Positions 1 to 12,293 of a stretch of DNA of 64,000 nucleotides are shown here, piece after piece (within the stretch, counting starts at the first letter, position 1; each line of letters starts with the position of its first letter). The notes below the pieces were generated by a model. That model was not told the origin of the DNA and did not search any database. It saw only the letters and a list, made by a program, of their open reading frames with translations. A program made the translations under genes and the position numbers. The stretch spans positions 620,001 to 684,000 of the forward strand of contig MCGE01000012.1 of the NCBI GenBank assembly GCA_002105175.1, given 5' to 3'. Source of the stretch: Absidia repens. Taxonomy: Eukaryota > Mucoromycota > Mucoromycetes > Mucorales > Cunninghamellaceae.

Positions 1-2104
1 TCATCCACATTATCATCCATCTAATAGAGAAGCAAGAAGGAAAAAAAAAAAAGCAATGTGAATGAGTCTACATCAGACCTAATACTGTTGTTGCTAATGT
101 TTAGAAAGAGTGTTCTACTTACGTTTGCATTGCTTGACTTTCCAGAAAAAAAGTTGACAATGGAGTGAGCAGGTTCCGGTGCTTTTACGGCCTTTTTGGT
201 GGTTGCACGTTCATCTTCATCATCATCTAGGAATGGGTTTTTTTCCTTGCTTGCCAATTTTCTGCGACGACTGAGTACAACACGGTCATCATCGTCATCA
301 CCATCATCATCGTCATCACCATCCGAGTCATCATCCGAGTCATCATCCGGGTCATCGTCATCTTCTTCACCAGAGAATACAAGACGATCATCATTTCCTT
401 CGACATAATCACCATCCTCCTCATCGTCCATATCGTTGCTGCCGGTCGATTGTTGCTTTTGCATTGCTTTCTTATGGAGGAGTTGCTGGACTTCCAAATC
501 GAGTACGGCTGCTTCTTGTTCCCGCTCCAGATGCTTGGCTGCGCGTTCTTCGGCACTAAGATAAACACCCATTGCTTTTGCCTTGTCCTCCATTTCCTGT
601 CGATAAGATTGTTGTTCCTGCGTCATTTTCGCCATGAGTTGTTGATTCAATGTTCGAAGTGCCAATGGTGACGCTGGTTTAGCCGTCGCACGGTTGGTGA
701 TGCCAGTCGTCCTTTGTAAACGTGAGGTCTGTTCTGGTGATACTGCTGATAGTAACGTCTTCATAAACTTGGTGCTACGGGATTCAGTTCGCACAATAAT
801 CAAGCCATCATCCTCGTCATCGTCGAGATTGTTGTTGTTGAATTCTTCCAATTTTCGAAGTTCCTTCTTGTACTTGTTGTAAATATTGCTTCTTGATGGA
901 CTAGATATAAAAAGAATGTTAGTTCGCATTGATGAATGATCAATTAATATACGTATATATATATATATATATATATTACCTTTGCTTGGACTTGCCATTT
1001 TGTAGTTGAGGTTCTTCCATATTATCATCTTCCAATTCTGACCGCGATCTACAAACGTACATGTATATATAAAGAAGGATGTTAGTTTTACACAGTAGTT
1101 CGTACTCTTCTCAATGTCATGTGTTTTCCTTTTTTTTTTTTTTTTTACCTTGAGGATGAATCATCGTTGTCTCCAGTACCCAATTTACCAAGAAAAGAAT
1201 CGAGTGTTTTCTGCGCTACCCGAGGTTGTATCTTGACAAAAGCATCACGACGAGATCTTATTGCTTCACGCTGCATCTCCAATTTGGCTTTCCTTGACAG
1301 TTGTTTGCGGGGCTTTGAGGCTGATCCATCATCCGAGTCCGAGTCATCCGTGTCCCCTAAGATGGCAAGTGAGATTGGTTCATTGGTCCGCCTGTCGTTG
1401 TTACTAGATGAGGCAGAAGAAGCATCGGAATCGTTGTCATCGCTACGTCCTGGGTCATTGTTGCTATCAGCCTTGGTCGCCCTGGGTTTCTTCTTCTTGG
1501 TAGTTGTTGTTGTTTCCTTCGTCTTCTTCTTCTGTAGCTTCTTTGGTTGCTGCTTGGCTTTGGTGGCGGGCGTCTTCTTTATTGGTTTCTTCTTCTTCTT
1601 CGTGGCCTTGCTTGCTGTATAGTCCTCGTCACTGCTCGTATCAGAAGCCATGGTTCGGGCAAGTAGCTGTTGGAAGCGGGTTTGTTGATTGGTTGCTGGC
1701 TCATCAATGTCAACAGGTGCTAAGCGTGTAGTAGTAGAGGCTGTGATAGTAGGTGTAGTTGCTGATCCTAATGGTGTAGTCGGTGTTTTTGGTGTTTTAG
1801 GTACTAAAGGTGTCATGAAGAGATCACCGTCGCCATCACTGTCCGAATTTTCTTCTCTGTCGTCTTGTGTGCTTCCGTTTTTGTTGTTAATGTCCTTGTA
1901 TCGTAGCATGTTTTTCAGTCGATCAGGTACATTCAGGCCAGCCAAGTATGAGTTGTTGCTATCATCGTTGCCTAGATCAATATCAGAATCAGAATCGGAC
2001 AAGTCAATCATTGGTCGTGATTTGGCGCTGGTTGATTCAACTGACTGGGCATATTTTAAAGGCGTTGTTGCTGCAGCTTCTTGGTCCGAGTGGTCTGACT
2101 GCAT
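1..2104 (-). CDS. MRC1: Mrc1/Claspin-like replication checkpoint mediator (5' part, runs off left edge)
   Basis: Exons 1149-2104, 980-1048, 123-900 and 1-20; the first three give 601 codons exactly in frame and the gene continues past the left edge. The start is the ATG at 2104 (MQSDHSD); upstream in-frame codons are oligo-A leader. The product is acidic and low-complexity, with S/D/E clusters, a lysine-rich block near residues 180-235, and a basic helix (RKAKLEMQREAIRSRRDAF) followed by a TLDSFLGKL segment. This order resembles the MRC1/Claspin helix that precedes the PIP-like/ATR-target region. The third exon has a KYKKELRKLEE helix, a second helix-rich stretch, and a long D/E tract, as in Mrc1. 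Members of the family travel with the fork, link Cdc45/Mcm to polymerase epsilon and activate the Rad53/Cds1 kinase. The assignment rests on architecture and short motifs, because the family diverges fast; another acidic nuclear protein cannot be excluded. Confidence 0.6.
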
Positions 2105-3576
2105 TGCGATGATCAGGTATATGGTATTCGAGGGACAAAAAAAAAAAAAAGAGAGAGTACCAAAAAGACACGCTACATTCAAAACACCGCGTTTATTTTT
2201 TTTTTCAGAAAAAAAAAATCTCACAATTTAAACACCGTATCTAACATTTTGCGTGAACGATGAAGCGAAGTCATCTGATATAATGCGTATATTCAATAAC
2301 ACTTTCTGGATTGAAGAGATGGGAATACAATCAAATTAAATGAAATTTCTATATTGATTAACTTGATTTGCAATATTGTCTTGCATCTTTATTAATCACT
2401 GGTAGAAGAAAAAAAGGAACATATTACTTGCTTTCAGGCACTTTTTAAAGGTTACTTATTGTGAATATTAAACGACTTGAAGGCAAGTGAATGTTCTTCA
2501 AATAAAAAAAAAATCGGTTTGATACTCTTTTTTCATTTTTCTTTCAAGTCGCAACCTGGAACGGTCTTAGAACCACTCGGACCATTTATCATGAGGGAAA
2601 AGAACATCTTCATCAAGTTTATGCGTATGTATGGGAGTGCATATTGATATGGGATATTTTAGGAATAGTTATTTAGATTTGATTGTCTTGTTGAAATGAT
2701 ATACATTGTATATGGGTGACAAGTTGCACATGATTTCACACACTCGTTTGCTGTAAAAAGGGGGGAAAGGGGATTATAAGGAAATTGATTGGATTATAAA
2801 ATCAAAAAAGAATGGTAAGGGGAAGGCATTATCTCTTATCAGCATCATGAAATGGTCACAAATTATCAAACCTTGATTAGGACGACATCATTAAGAAAGT
2901 TTTTTGATTTTCTTATTTTTTTCCTACGATTTGACCCGTAAGTTGCTGTTTTTCCCACCAAGTTGAAATAGAAAGTGCGGAGTTTAATAAAAAAGTCGCC
3001 CGGTTATGACGAGGAAAGCTCAATGTAGAAAAAGTTCCATTTCCACGTGAACTACCAGTTCAATTTGTAGTACATGTAAAAAGTCTTTATTTTTATAATA
3101 CATGGTTATGAAGAATCAATAAATCATTAGTAGTTTTTTAAATAATTAATTGGGATAAAGAGTCAAAGATAAAAGGGGGAGTGACCAGGGAAGGTCGGTG
3201 TGGAGCAAGGGATGCGAAAAAAAATATAGACATCTGATTCATCTGATTAGACCTACCATGTCCAATCGGCTGCCGGGAAAAATAGTACATGCGGAAACGA
3301 CTGTAAGAAAAAAAATAGAGCGTATTTCAAACGCCGGTTCCGTTTTTTTTTCTTTTCTGGATGAAAAATAATTCGATCCTCCCCTTTTTCTTCCTTTCTT
3401 CACTCGAAAGAATAAAATAGCTGTAAGGTGATATTTGTTTGTTCAGAAAAAAAAAAAGGTAAGTGATATAAAAATGTCATTCCTTTTTTCTGTCTCGTTT
3501 GTCTTTACTCAATTTTTTATCCACTTGTTTTTATCGCACTCAGAACACGGAGACAAACAATAACTACAGACGGTCC
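2105..3576. promoter_or_regulatory. Divergent intergenic region between MRC1-like gene and cyclin gene, with a 5'-UTR intron
   Basis: About 1.47 kb separate the two start codons. No coding signal is convincing. At 3457-3464 there is a strong donor (AGGTAAGT) and at 3541-3543 a pyrimidine-preceded CAG, giving an 85-nt leader intron (3459-3543) just before the cyclin ATG. A CACGTG box lies near 3043. Long oligo-A/T tracts flank both genes. Confidence 0.5.
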
Positions 3577-4824
3577 ATGTACTATTCAACTTACAATGCT
3601 GCAACCCCCTCGTCTTATTTGACAACCGATCCGAGTACATATCGATGGCAAGGTCCGAACAGCAACGCCAACAAACAGTCATCTCATGCCACACCACTAC
3701 CAGCTTTAGCGAATCTACCATCAACACCATCAGATTTACCTGGTCAGAAAAACAGCAATCTCTCGTTATCAGACCGATTGGCCTATGTTGAAGCGTTGGT
3801 GGATATGAATGCCATGGTGATTGAAGCTATATGGCCAACATCAGCAACAGGCAGTCAATCAGTCGGTTCAAGTATCGTCCCATTACGGTGTTTTATTCAA
3901 GAAGTCCTGAAACGCTCCCGCACCACGTATTCTACTTTGCAAACAGCCTTCTTTTATCTATTCCGTGCCCGCCCTGCTATTGTCCATTACCTACACACCT
4001 CTTCTGCCACTAGACATTCTGATGATGGCCATCAAAATACAGCCCCACTCAATGGACGTGATGCTTATATTCATTGTGGACGACGCATGTTTTTAGCAAG
4101 TTTGGTGGTGGCCTCCAAATTCGTCCAAGACAAGACCTATCGAAACTCTGTATGGGCGAAGATCGCGGGCTTGACTGTCCAAGAAATCAATGCTTCCGAA
4201 CGAGTATTCCTGGGATTATTGGATTATCGACTTTATGTAGCTCAACCAACCTTTGATCAATGGCACCAGCTCTTACACTCACACGTGCAAGCTAAAACAT
4301 CATCACAGAAGTATGGTATTTCATCTGGATCTTGCACAGACAACAATAACAACACCAACAGCAACAAAAGTCTATTCCAATCACCATCACCGGAATTACC
4401 AGCATATATAACAAAACCAACTTCATCGTCATCATCATCTCCACAGAAAAGTTCATACCCAATGTCAACATCAACAGCAATAACATCTTCACTTCCATCA
4501 CCCATGAACCCTACAAACGATACATCATTACCTCCTATTCGCCCGTCACTTTGTATATTACCGTCTTCTTCAACAACAACATCATCATCTACCATACCTG
4601 CGTTATCACCATCATCCATTGCATCCACATCTTCATCTACCTGCTCGCCGGTTTTGAACACCAATTTGTCCCTGAACATTGCTACTGCTGGTGGGAAACG
4701 CCGTTTGCTTAATGACCATGATATCACTCCTTATCTACACCACCGATCAGCAAGTCAGCAACAACGAAAACGTCCTTGCAATACATGGCCGTCATCCTCC
4801 TCCTCTTCCTCCAACTTTTGTTAA
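3577..4824 (+). CDS. PCL/Pho80-type cyclin (Pho85-cyclin family)
   Basis: Single coding exon, 415 residues, starting at the ATG in RRSMYYSTYN. The cyclin fold lies at about residues 65-220: a DMNAMVIEAIW helix, then PLRCFIQEVLKRSRTTYSTLQTAFFYL, typical of PCL cyclins, then RRMFLASLVVASKFVQDKTYRN, the hallmark cyclin-box helix. It closes with a WAKIAGL...EINASERVFLGLLDYRL segment. The C-terminal half is S/T/P-rich low complexity ending in a basic RKRPCNTW stretch, a probable phosphoregulated tail. PCL1/2/5-type cyclins activate the Pho85 kinase in cell-cycle entry, morphogenesis and nutrient control. Which member this is cannot be told from sequence alone. Transcription probably begins upstream of the 5'-UTR intron at 3459-3543; an ATG at 3474 lies inside that intron. 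Confidence 0.8.
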   Translation: MYYSTYNAATPSSYLTTDPSTYRWQGPNSNANKQSSHATPLPALANLPSTPSDLPGQKNSNLSLSDRLAYVEALVDMNAMVIEAIWPTSATGSQSVGSSIVPLRCFIQEVLKRSRTTYSTLQTAFFYLFRARPAIVHYLHTSSATRHSDDGHQNTAPLNGRDAYIHCGRRMFLASLVVASKFVQDKTYRNSVWAKIAGLTVQEINASERVFLGLLDYRLYVAQPTFDQWHQLLHSHVQAKTSSQKYGISSGSCTDNNNNTNSNKSLFQSPSPELPAYITKPTSSSSSSPQKSSYPMSTSTAITSSLPSPMNPTNDTSLPPIRPSLCILPSSSTTTSSSTIPALSPSSIASTSSSTCSPVLNTNLSLNIATAGGKRRLLNDHDITPYLHHRSASQQQRKRPCNTWPSSSSSSSNFC

Positions 4825-5654
4825 AAGAAAAAGCAATATACCACCCTCCATACATATATATATATATATACATATCTTCTCTTAGCTTAACTTAGTTTTT
4901 ACACTTTTTTAATAAAACTCTACTATATATATACACTCTATTTTATTTTTGCCTACAAACCTTTTTCGATGTGTTGGATTTAATCATGTCATAATATCAT
5001 ATATGCGGTTTATTATCACTCATGTCTTTTTTTTATTTTTGTTTTTGTTTTTGTTTTTTTTTTGTTTTTTTGCCCCTTTCACCAAGCCCATTTTTTTCTT
5101 GGGTGATTTGTAAGCTATTCGGACACCGAGAAATTGGGATGGGTTTATCGTCGGACGATGGTGGCACTTTTTTTATTTTTTCGGGAAGCATTTTCTCTCC
5201 CCCCTACCCTAGATCATATCCCGATGGGTGGATACGGGGAGGTAGTAGAAAGAAATTTCCAAATACAATACTCAACTGATGAATCATATGGGTGCACTTT
5301 TCATGTTTCACGATGGATGGAGAGAAAACAGAAGGTAAAAAAAAAAAAAAAAAAAAAAAGGTGTGACCTAATCCAATCTATATATGGATAACAGATAATA
5401 TCATCGAACGATGCTTGATGATATGTGATAGCAATTTTTAGTGGTATTATAAAACAACAGACACATTCGCAGAAAAAACTAACCATACGTCGGGATTCTA
5501 AAATCTACTGACGATGAGTCCAAAGAAAAAAAAAAAAAATTGAAATGTACCAGGAGAGCCTTTTTTTTTTTTTTCTTCGCCGCTCTTTTTTTCATCTTTT
5601 TTTTTTTTTTTTTTTTTTCCTTGATCTTTTTATTCTACCGCTTTAACCTTCTAT
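4825..5654. other. Intergenic: cyclin 3' end and Rho promoter
   Basis: No gene seen. It holds AATAAA-type 3' signals near 4911, TA dinucleotide runs at about 4854-4870 and 4925-4932, an oligo-A run at 5338-5359, and T-rich tracts (5559-5620) in the leader of the following Rho gene. Short open frames here are low-complexity artefacts. Confidence 0.5.
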
Positions 5655-6727
5655 ATGGCAACTACCACTGGTGTACATAAGCGCAAACTAGTGATTGTTG
5701 GTGATGGTGCTTGTGGTAAGCCATGTTAACAAGGAAAGAAAAGAAAGGTCAAATAGGTACTGAAAGAACGCTTGCGACAATTTTTTTTTTTTACAGGGAA
5801 AACATCCTTATTAACGGTATTTGCTCACGGCAAGTTCCCTTCGGTAAGTTGAAAACTACCGCGCCGAAACTTAATACATACATAGACTTACCGTGATTTC
5901 TTTATCGTGAAAACAGGGACACGTACCTACAGTATTTGATAGTTATGTTAAGGACTTTGATGTGGATGGTGACCACGTCGAACTGGCTTTATGGGATACT
6001 GCTGGTAAGAAATAGGGGAGAAATAGATATAAATAGTATTTTATGTTGCGTGTAGTAGCGTGTGTGCCGTGAACTTATATCTCGCCACGTATTGCCTCTT
6101 ATTATCATTATTATTATCAAATAGGACAAGAAGACTATGATCGACTGCGCCCGCTCTCCTACCCAGATACGAATGTTATATTGATTGCATTTGCCACAGA
6201 TTTACCCGATTCTCTAGACAATATCACTGAAAAGGTAAGATGAAAACACCACATACATGCGGTATCTAGCTGGACTGCAAGTGATACTTATGGTCAACCT
6301 TTTTTTTTGGGGGGGCGTTATGAACTAGTGGTTACCTGAAGTAAAGAAATATTGCCCAGATCAACCTTACTTATTGGTAGCATGCAAAAACGATTTGCGG
6401 AACGATCCTCTGACCATTGAAGAATTAAAAAAAATCAACTCTGCGCCAGTATCAACAGAACAGGTAAATGATTTACATGGATGATGGATCGTCAGTACTT
6501 GTGGTCCATTAAAAATCATGAGACGTGACTGATAATGATTTTTATTACCTTTTCAGGGGATGGCGGTGGCCGAAGCAATCAAAGCATCTGGTTATGTCGA
6601 ATGCTCCTCCAAACAGGGCCAGGGTGTGGTCAATGTATTCGAACAAGCTGTCCGAGCAACCAACGCTAAATCAAAACAAGATCAACAAAAGGACTCCAAG
6701 AAAAAAAAGGAATGTATTATCATGTAG
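5655..6727 (+). CDS. Rho-family small GTPase
   Basis: Six exons: 5655-5715, 5797-5843, 5917-6004, 6125-6234, 6329-6463, 6557-6727; 203 residues, in frame throughout. The P-loop is GDGACGKT (about residues 16-23), the effector region is [10 protein letters not shown]3 is [19 protein letters not shown]4 is CKNDLR in place of TKxD, and G5 is ECSSKQG. The Rho insert ([11 protein letters not shown]...) is present. The protein ends KKKKECIIM, a polybasic stretch plus CAAX box, so it is expected to be prenylated and membrane-bound. These GTPases direct cell-wall synthesis, actin and polarised exocytosis. The N-terminus and G2/G3 resemble Rho1, while KTSLLTVF resembles Rho3-type proteins, so no paralogue name is given. 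Confidence 0.93.
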
Positions 6728-8230
6728 TTTAGCTTCTTAGTCCCCGTTTTTACCATATAGTCCCTTTTCCCTCTTTTCACATTTGTACTATTTATTTTTA
6801 CTATCGTTTTATATATCCGAAATATATCTTCTTATGATTTGAACATATCAATGCACATGCGGTGATGGATTTTTGGTGCGGGTTAGCTTTGTTACTCTTT
6901 ACTTGTATGTATTGGGTTGGCATTAGGTAAACAATTTTTTATGTCACTTTTACTTTTTTATTCGGACTTTTCTGTGAGGTTTTTATGGCTTTGCTTTTAT
7001 CGTATATACTAAACACGTCTTTTCTATTTTTTTTTTTTTGTACTATCTCGGACATTACCACTACCTGTAGTATGCAATAGACTCATGAGTAGCTACGCAC
7101 AATAGCTAGTCTAGATATATTAGGCGTTTCTGCCAGTGTCTGGATGTTAGTCGACCAACGACACTGTGTCTCCTTGTTTTCTGGGTGTCGCTATACTGCT
7201 TCTCTTCACTGAACCCTGTTTTCCATCGACCCCATCAACATAACATATAGTTGGTATTTTACTCTCTGCCTTTAGAATTGAGATATATACACTGTTGAAT
7301 AAAACTTCTGTTTCGCTTTATTATAATACTGTCTTTTTTTGCGGTGATTGAACTGTCTTTCAAATATTGTTGAATGCATGAATACGTCTATTTTGTTTTA
7401 TTTTTTACAAAAACATTACTGTATACAGTTGGTGAGCGTCATCGAAATCGGACTCTATTAATCTTTGAAGTATGTTATCAGGACAGACGATGGAGGAGCG
7501 ACAGAAAGTTTTTTTTTTTAGTTTCTGACACTTCATGCTCACAAAAAAGGTTATTTTTCCAGAAGAAATCCCTGTTGTCTTGATAGAGAATGCATCTGCC
7601 CAACACCAAACGCCAGTAAAATATGTCCTACACCTCACCAACATACATTACACTTTTTAGATTTACCTCCAGCAACCTGGTGTTCTTCGATCCCCATCCG
7701 CAAGACCACGTAACCCCCCCTCTCAAACCTACGCTATCATAGGACCATAGAAATATTCTAGTCCTATTTTTGACTATTCCACAGGAAATACAATATGTTA
7801 ATACAGAAACTAGGCTTGGGACACTCTCATTGTCCAAGGCACTCTCCTAATATCATGTATCCGAAAGGTTGTTATTGTTGTTTTTGTTGTTTTGGGAAGG
7901 AATTCAATATCTTCGTCATTTTGCACTTTGATGTGGTATCTCTTAGGTATTTAACTGTTATACTCAACGTTCCGGCAATGGGCTTTCTTGTGTGCAAAAA
8001 AAAAAAAAAAAGAAAAAAAAAAACTCCCATAATGTCATTGAAGTCACCACTATTTCACATTTTCGTGGGAAATCCATTCGGCCCAACTTGCTTACGTTTA
8101 AGGTTTTATATTGTTTTTTCTTTTTTTTTATTTTGTGGGGGAGAGGGGGGGGGTAATTATTATTATACCCTACGCAAGAAATAATGAATTGGAAATATAC
8201 ACAGTGTCTCAAGTGAATCATGTCTTCAGA
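6728..8230. other. Gene-poor stretch after Rho gene
   Basis: Contains the Rho 3' flank and AT-rich sequence with an oligo-A/T-rich patch near 7997-8021. Open frames of 60-130 codons here are interrupted by homopolymers, have no family resemblance, and are not called as genes. Confidence 0.45.
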
Positions 8231-8234
8231 GAGA

Positions 8235-8580
8235 CCGCAGAAATGTTTCAAATCCCGCCCACGTGAAATATTTGTTTTCGGCCCAGTTTTTTTTTTTCCT
8301 TTCTCCTTCTTTTTCTTCTACTTTAATTCTTCATCAATCAACTTCTTTGACAATATGTTGGACTTAGATTAGTTTTAGGACTAGTTTAGAAAGGGTTTCA
8401 GAACAGGGATTGCAAGATGCATGGGGAAACCCTTTCATTTTGGAATTAGGATTTTGGCCCACCATTAGTTGGCTTTTTGGAACCTTCATTAGCTTAATTT
8501 AGTATTGGGTTTTCCATAGTTTGTATCTACTTTTGAATAAAAAAAAAGTCACTTTTTACTTGCTTTAATGAATAAAAAAG
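8235..8580 (+). repeat. Dispersed repeat, subfamily A copy 1
   Basis: Strand is defined so that the CACGTG head precedes the core. Head TTTCAAATCCCGCCCACGTG (CACGTG at 8260-8265), a CT-rich tract, TATGTTGGACTTAG, then a core around 8411-8450 with GATGCATGGGGAAACCC and TTTCATTTTGG, ending in AATAAA-rich sequence. The same order recurs inverted at 9.7-10.05, 28.1-28.5, 39.9-40.3, 62.0-62.3 and 63.7-64 kb. Confidence 0.8.
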
Positions 8581-9659
8581 AACCCCATTTGTCCCTTTCA
8601 TGCATGCTATAAGAGATCCCTTTACATGCTGCTGCAATAAAAAAAAAAAACTTTTTTAAGGAATGATACAATAGATTCGCTAGTACCATGACTCTTTTTA
8701 CTCTCTCTCTCACTCCTTGAACAATAATGAATAATAAAACAAACCCATTTTTTACTAGCGTATATTTAATGTTGACTATTCTTCAAGTCGCCCACTAAAC
8801 TTCCATCGAATTCACTCAATAGATCCGTTGTTAAGCGGCCGTCCCTTTAGTTTAGTATTACCCATTTGACGCCATAAAATACTGCATCAAAACCTTTTAT
8901 TGTAGGATAAAGAAAACGTAAGAGAGAAACTATTCTACTTTGTATGGCGAAACTGCTCTTCACTAGAGAGGGGGAAGGGAGGGAAACTTTTCTATGGTGT
9001 GTGACAAACTATGCAACAATAAAGGAGGGTGAGGTGCAAAGGCATCTTGACAGTCGCTGTCATGAGAAGAGATATCCAGGTTTATAATATTGCATAGGGT
9101 GAATTGTTGTTAAACAAGAAAGAAAAGCAAAAACGAAAAGAAGGAAGGGTCCTTTTTTATATCTGTAGAGATGACGACAAGATATTGCAAAATGAAGATA
9201 GAGCCACGATGCCGATGTTGGAAAATGATTGTGTTGCTGGCATGAAATTATAATTATTATGTTGATAGAATGTATAATGTTGATGTTATAAAAACAAACC
9301 CAAAAAAAATAAAAAATAAGGGGGAGAAGAATGAAAGGCGAACCAGGATAAAGCACTAATAGAACAGCTACACTAGTGAAATTATTTATTATACGATATT
9401 GCAGAGGATTTTAAAGAACAATGCAAGGTTTATTGAAGCATATTTTTTGGTCGATAATAAAACTAAAGGCGACAGATTCGTTATGAAAAGTAACGTAATG
9501 GAAAGATGTATTGGAGAAAGTATGAAAGAGATTTACGTGTGATTTGAAAGATGTTCAGTACTAATCTAAAGATACAATTGTAAAGCGGAAATAACACATT
9601 GCAACATGTCTGTTATTAAAACTCACCAACGGTCAATATTCATTAAAGAGAAGCAATAG
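8581..9659. other. Intergenic, possible degenerate repeat flank
   Basis: AT-rich; contains CAATAAA-type motifs and phrases reminiscent of the internal units of the long repeat copies (for example near 8580-8760), but too diverged to delimit by eye. No gene seen. Confidence 0.35.
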
Positions 9660-10055
9660 TAGTAAAAAAGTAATCTATTGCGCAAGACATTTTCCATTGA
9701 AGAAACAAAAAAACGACATATTTTATTCAGATGCTGGTACAAACTATGAACAAACTAATACGAAACTAAGCTAATGGAGACACTAAAAGCGAACAAATGG
9801 TGGTTCTAAATCCTAAATCCAAAATGAAAGGCTGTCCCCATGCCTCTTGTAATCCCTGAGCTGAAACCCCATCTAAACTAGTCCTGACGCTAATATAAGT
9901 TCAACATAACTTCAAAGAAGTTGAATGGTGAAGGGAAAAAAAAAGAACAAGGGAGAAAAGAAAAAGAAAAAGAAAAAGAAAAAGAAAGAGTGAGAGGAAA
10001 AAAAGATTGGGAGTAAATAAATATTCACGTGTACGGGATTTGAAATATTTCTGTC
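9660..10055 (-). repeat. Dispersed repeat, subfamily A copy 2
   Basis: Inverted relative to copy 1. From the right: CACGTG at 10026-10031 with GGGATTTGAAAT beside it, a GA-rich tract (9935-10000), the core near 9815-9860 (AAAATGAAAGG...CCCCATGC...TTGTAATCCCTGAG), and AACTAGTCCTGACG. Confidence 0.8.
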
Positions 10056-10838
10056 GCCTGTAGCTGAATTTCTGATGACAACCTTTCCAGAAGACGCTGT
10101 CTTTGCTAGATATAGCATGGCCGCACACATCGAAATAATGATACTACCCACAATAATGATGCAATTTCTGTTTTCCGTTGATATCGGTATTGTGGTTCCC
10201 TACTGAAGCATCTACTTTGTGCTGTAGTTATTTCAAATCATTCATAAAAAAAAGTGGGGTGATGACACACTGGTTCCGTATGACAAAACGAAGTGACGAA
10301 CCCTTTTCACTCCTATACACATACTCCAAATTGTACACTTTTTGCCTGAATTGTACCTTTTTTTCTTGTTATTTGAAAACGTCAAACAAACAAACAAACA
10401 AACATAAGCCAAACGTTTGAAGAATGATAAACCCATACATAAAATAGTAAACAATCATAATGTTTATTAGCAAAGAAGAAAAAAAAAAAAAAAAAAAAAA
10501 AAAAAAGGAAAAAAAAGGAAAAAAAAAAAAGTGAAAAAAATAGTATGAATACAAATAAATAATCTAAAGTACAGTACACTAATAGATACAAATCTATACT
10601 AAAGGGGAAAGGAGTTGAATATATAAAATTTGTCAATGAAGGGGTGAAGGGAAAGGGACGTAGAAGGAGAGAAATAGAAGAGACGATCAACATTCATCTT
10701 TCAAAGATAAGAGAAGTTTGAATCAAAAACCTATTTTATTTTGGGAAATAGATTAACGACAGAGAGGGAGGAAAGGAAGGATCATGGGTTCACCAATAGT
10801 TTGAAACACGATTTCTTTTCCTTCCCAGCCCATATAGA
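10056..10838. other. Repeat flank and low-complexity 3' region of copper-fist gene
   Basis: A short segment (10,080-10,125) resembles sequence beyond the repeat head at 28.5 kb (ACGCTGT...AGCATGG). Oligo-A tracts at 10478-10530 and an AAAC microsatellite near 10384-10402. No gene seen. Confidence 0.4.
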
Positions 10839-12293
10839 TCATGATGGAGAGGTTGTTTGCATTGGTGATGAAGATGAAGATGATGTGTTGTGATAATGGT
10901 TCAATGGGAGAGTTCTTGACATTGAAGGACGATCATCCTCCGGTTCATCCGTCACAAAGTCAAGAGGAGGGTGAGACAGCTTGTAAGTTTCCGCCGAGAA
11001 TTCGTTGTAAATTTGATTCATCAATTCTTCAGAGGTGCGATTGGTCAGTTCACCTAGGACAGCAGATTGGTCGATGGTCTGCTCTTCAGATTTGTAAACA
11101 GGCGTATCGGAGTCCAGATCATCGGAAGGGTCATGAATGGGAATGATGGAATGCAGACCAGCTGGCGATGAGATTGACTGGGGTCGATGTGATGGGGATG
11201 CTTTTGAAGAGAAAGAAGGAGTAGCAGTGTAGGGAGATCCATGTCGAGATGAGGCAGTCGATGATGATTCGGAGTGTTGTTCGAAGGCTGTTGTCGTTGT
11301 TGCATGACGATGGTGGATAGATTCGGTAATGGGATCATTGGATGGAATGACCAGTCTTAATGAATGTCCATTAGGAGGAGTTGGTGACGATGATGATGAT
11401 GATGACGATGGTGATGAAGATATGGTATTATGGTGGTGTAAATCAAAGTTCGAAGTAGCAGTAGTAGTAATAGGAGGAGTCACAGTACCATCAGAGCTTC
11501 CAGAAGATAAATAGCCATAATCGACTTGATTAGATCGACTTTCAAATGTGCATATACAGTAAGATGGAGAGCGATCACAACGTGCACAAGGCTTCGATAA
11601 CAAGTCTAATTAATTGAAATAATTTCATTGGTCAATAAAGGATATACATTTGTTCCTAACCTTCTATGGCTTTATATCTTACTTTGAACTTGTAAATCTT
11701 GCTGCATAAGATCAATGTGTTGATTATCAGATGCCGTTGGACCGGGTAAAGTAGTGTTGGTAGTAGAAGTAGCAGCAATAGAAGTAGCAGCAGTAGCAGC
11801 AGTAGTAGCAGTAGTAGCAGTAGTAGTAGTAGCAGTATTAGCAGTAGAGGCAGCAGCAGCAACATAAGGGGGAGTAGTAGGAGATAGCGAGGATAAGACT
11901 AAAAAAAGATTGGATAAATGATATCATTGAGCCTATTTTGTTTTGTCATGTTGTAATGTATTTACCATCTGATTTTTTGTGACACAGGCACTTGATATGC
12001 ACTTGCTTCGTCTTCCGTAGATTTCGACAGTGAGCACATTGAGTTAATGGTCGACCTTTCTTTCGTATTTCTACCAGTTCACGATCAGCATGTTGACAGC
12101 CAGAAGATCGGTGTCCCTAAATTTGAATGGCAGTACATATACAAAAATAATATATAAGTACATATATAAAGAAAAGAAAAAAAAAGCAGATAAAACAATG
12201 CAAAGAATGAAAATTCGAGACCATCATTACCTTAATACATGTCAAACAGGCAAACTTTCTAACGGTACCTTCGTCATCAGTAATGTAAACCAT
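10839..12293 (-). CDS. Copper-fist transcription factor (Cuf1/Ace1/Mac1 family)
   Basis: Exons 12231-12293, 11966-12116, 11683-11898, 10839-11605; 398 residues. The N-terminus is a copper-fist domain: zinc ligands Cys16, Cys19, Cys28 and His30 (ACLTCIKGHRSSGCQH), the KKGRP minor-groove motif at about 40-44, then TQCAHCRNLRKTKQVHIKC supplying Cu(I)-binding cysteines. Exon 3 encodes a Thr/Ala tract from AGC/AGT trinucleotide repeats. Exon 4 begins with a second cysteine cluster (CARCDRSPSYCIC), reminiscent of the C-terminal Cys motif by which Mac1/Cuf1 proteins sense copper, followed by a Ser/Thr-rich probable activation region. Members are nuclear and regulate copper uptake, metallothionein or iron genes according to copper status. 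It is divergent from the S29 gene (591 bp between ATGs). Confidence 0.92.

Noticed and set aside
1119..2231. Long plus-strand frames antisense to the MRC1-like gene
   Set aside because: Ser/Val-rich translations are the mirror of Asp/Glu/Lys-rich coding repeats on the other strand; no start context or domain.
3474..3563. Start codon at 3474 as the cyclin start
   Set aside because: It is out of frame with the cyclin and lies inside a probable 5'-UTR intron.
10369..10693. Phe-rich minus-strand frames
   Set aside because: Arise from oligo-A/T tracts; low-complexity artefacts.
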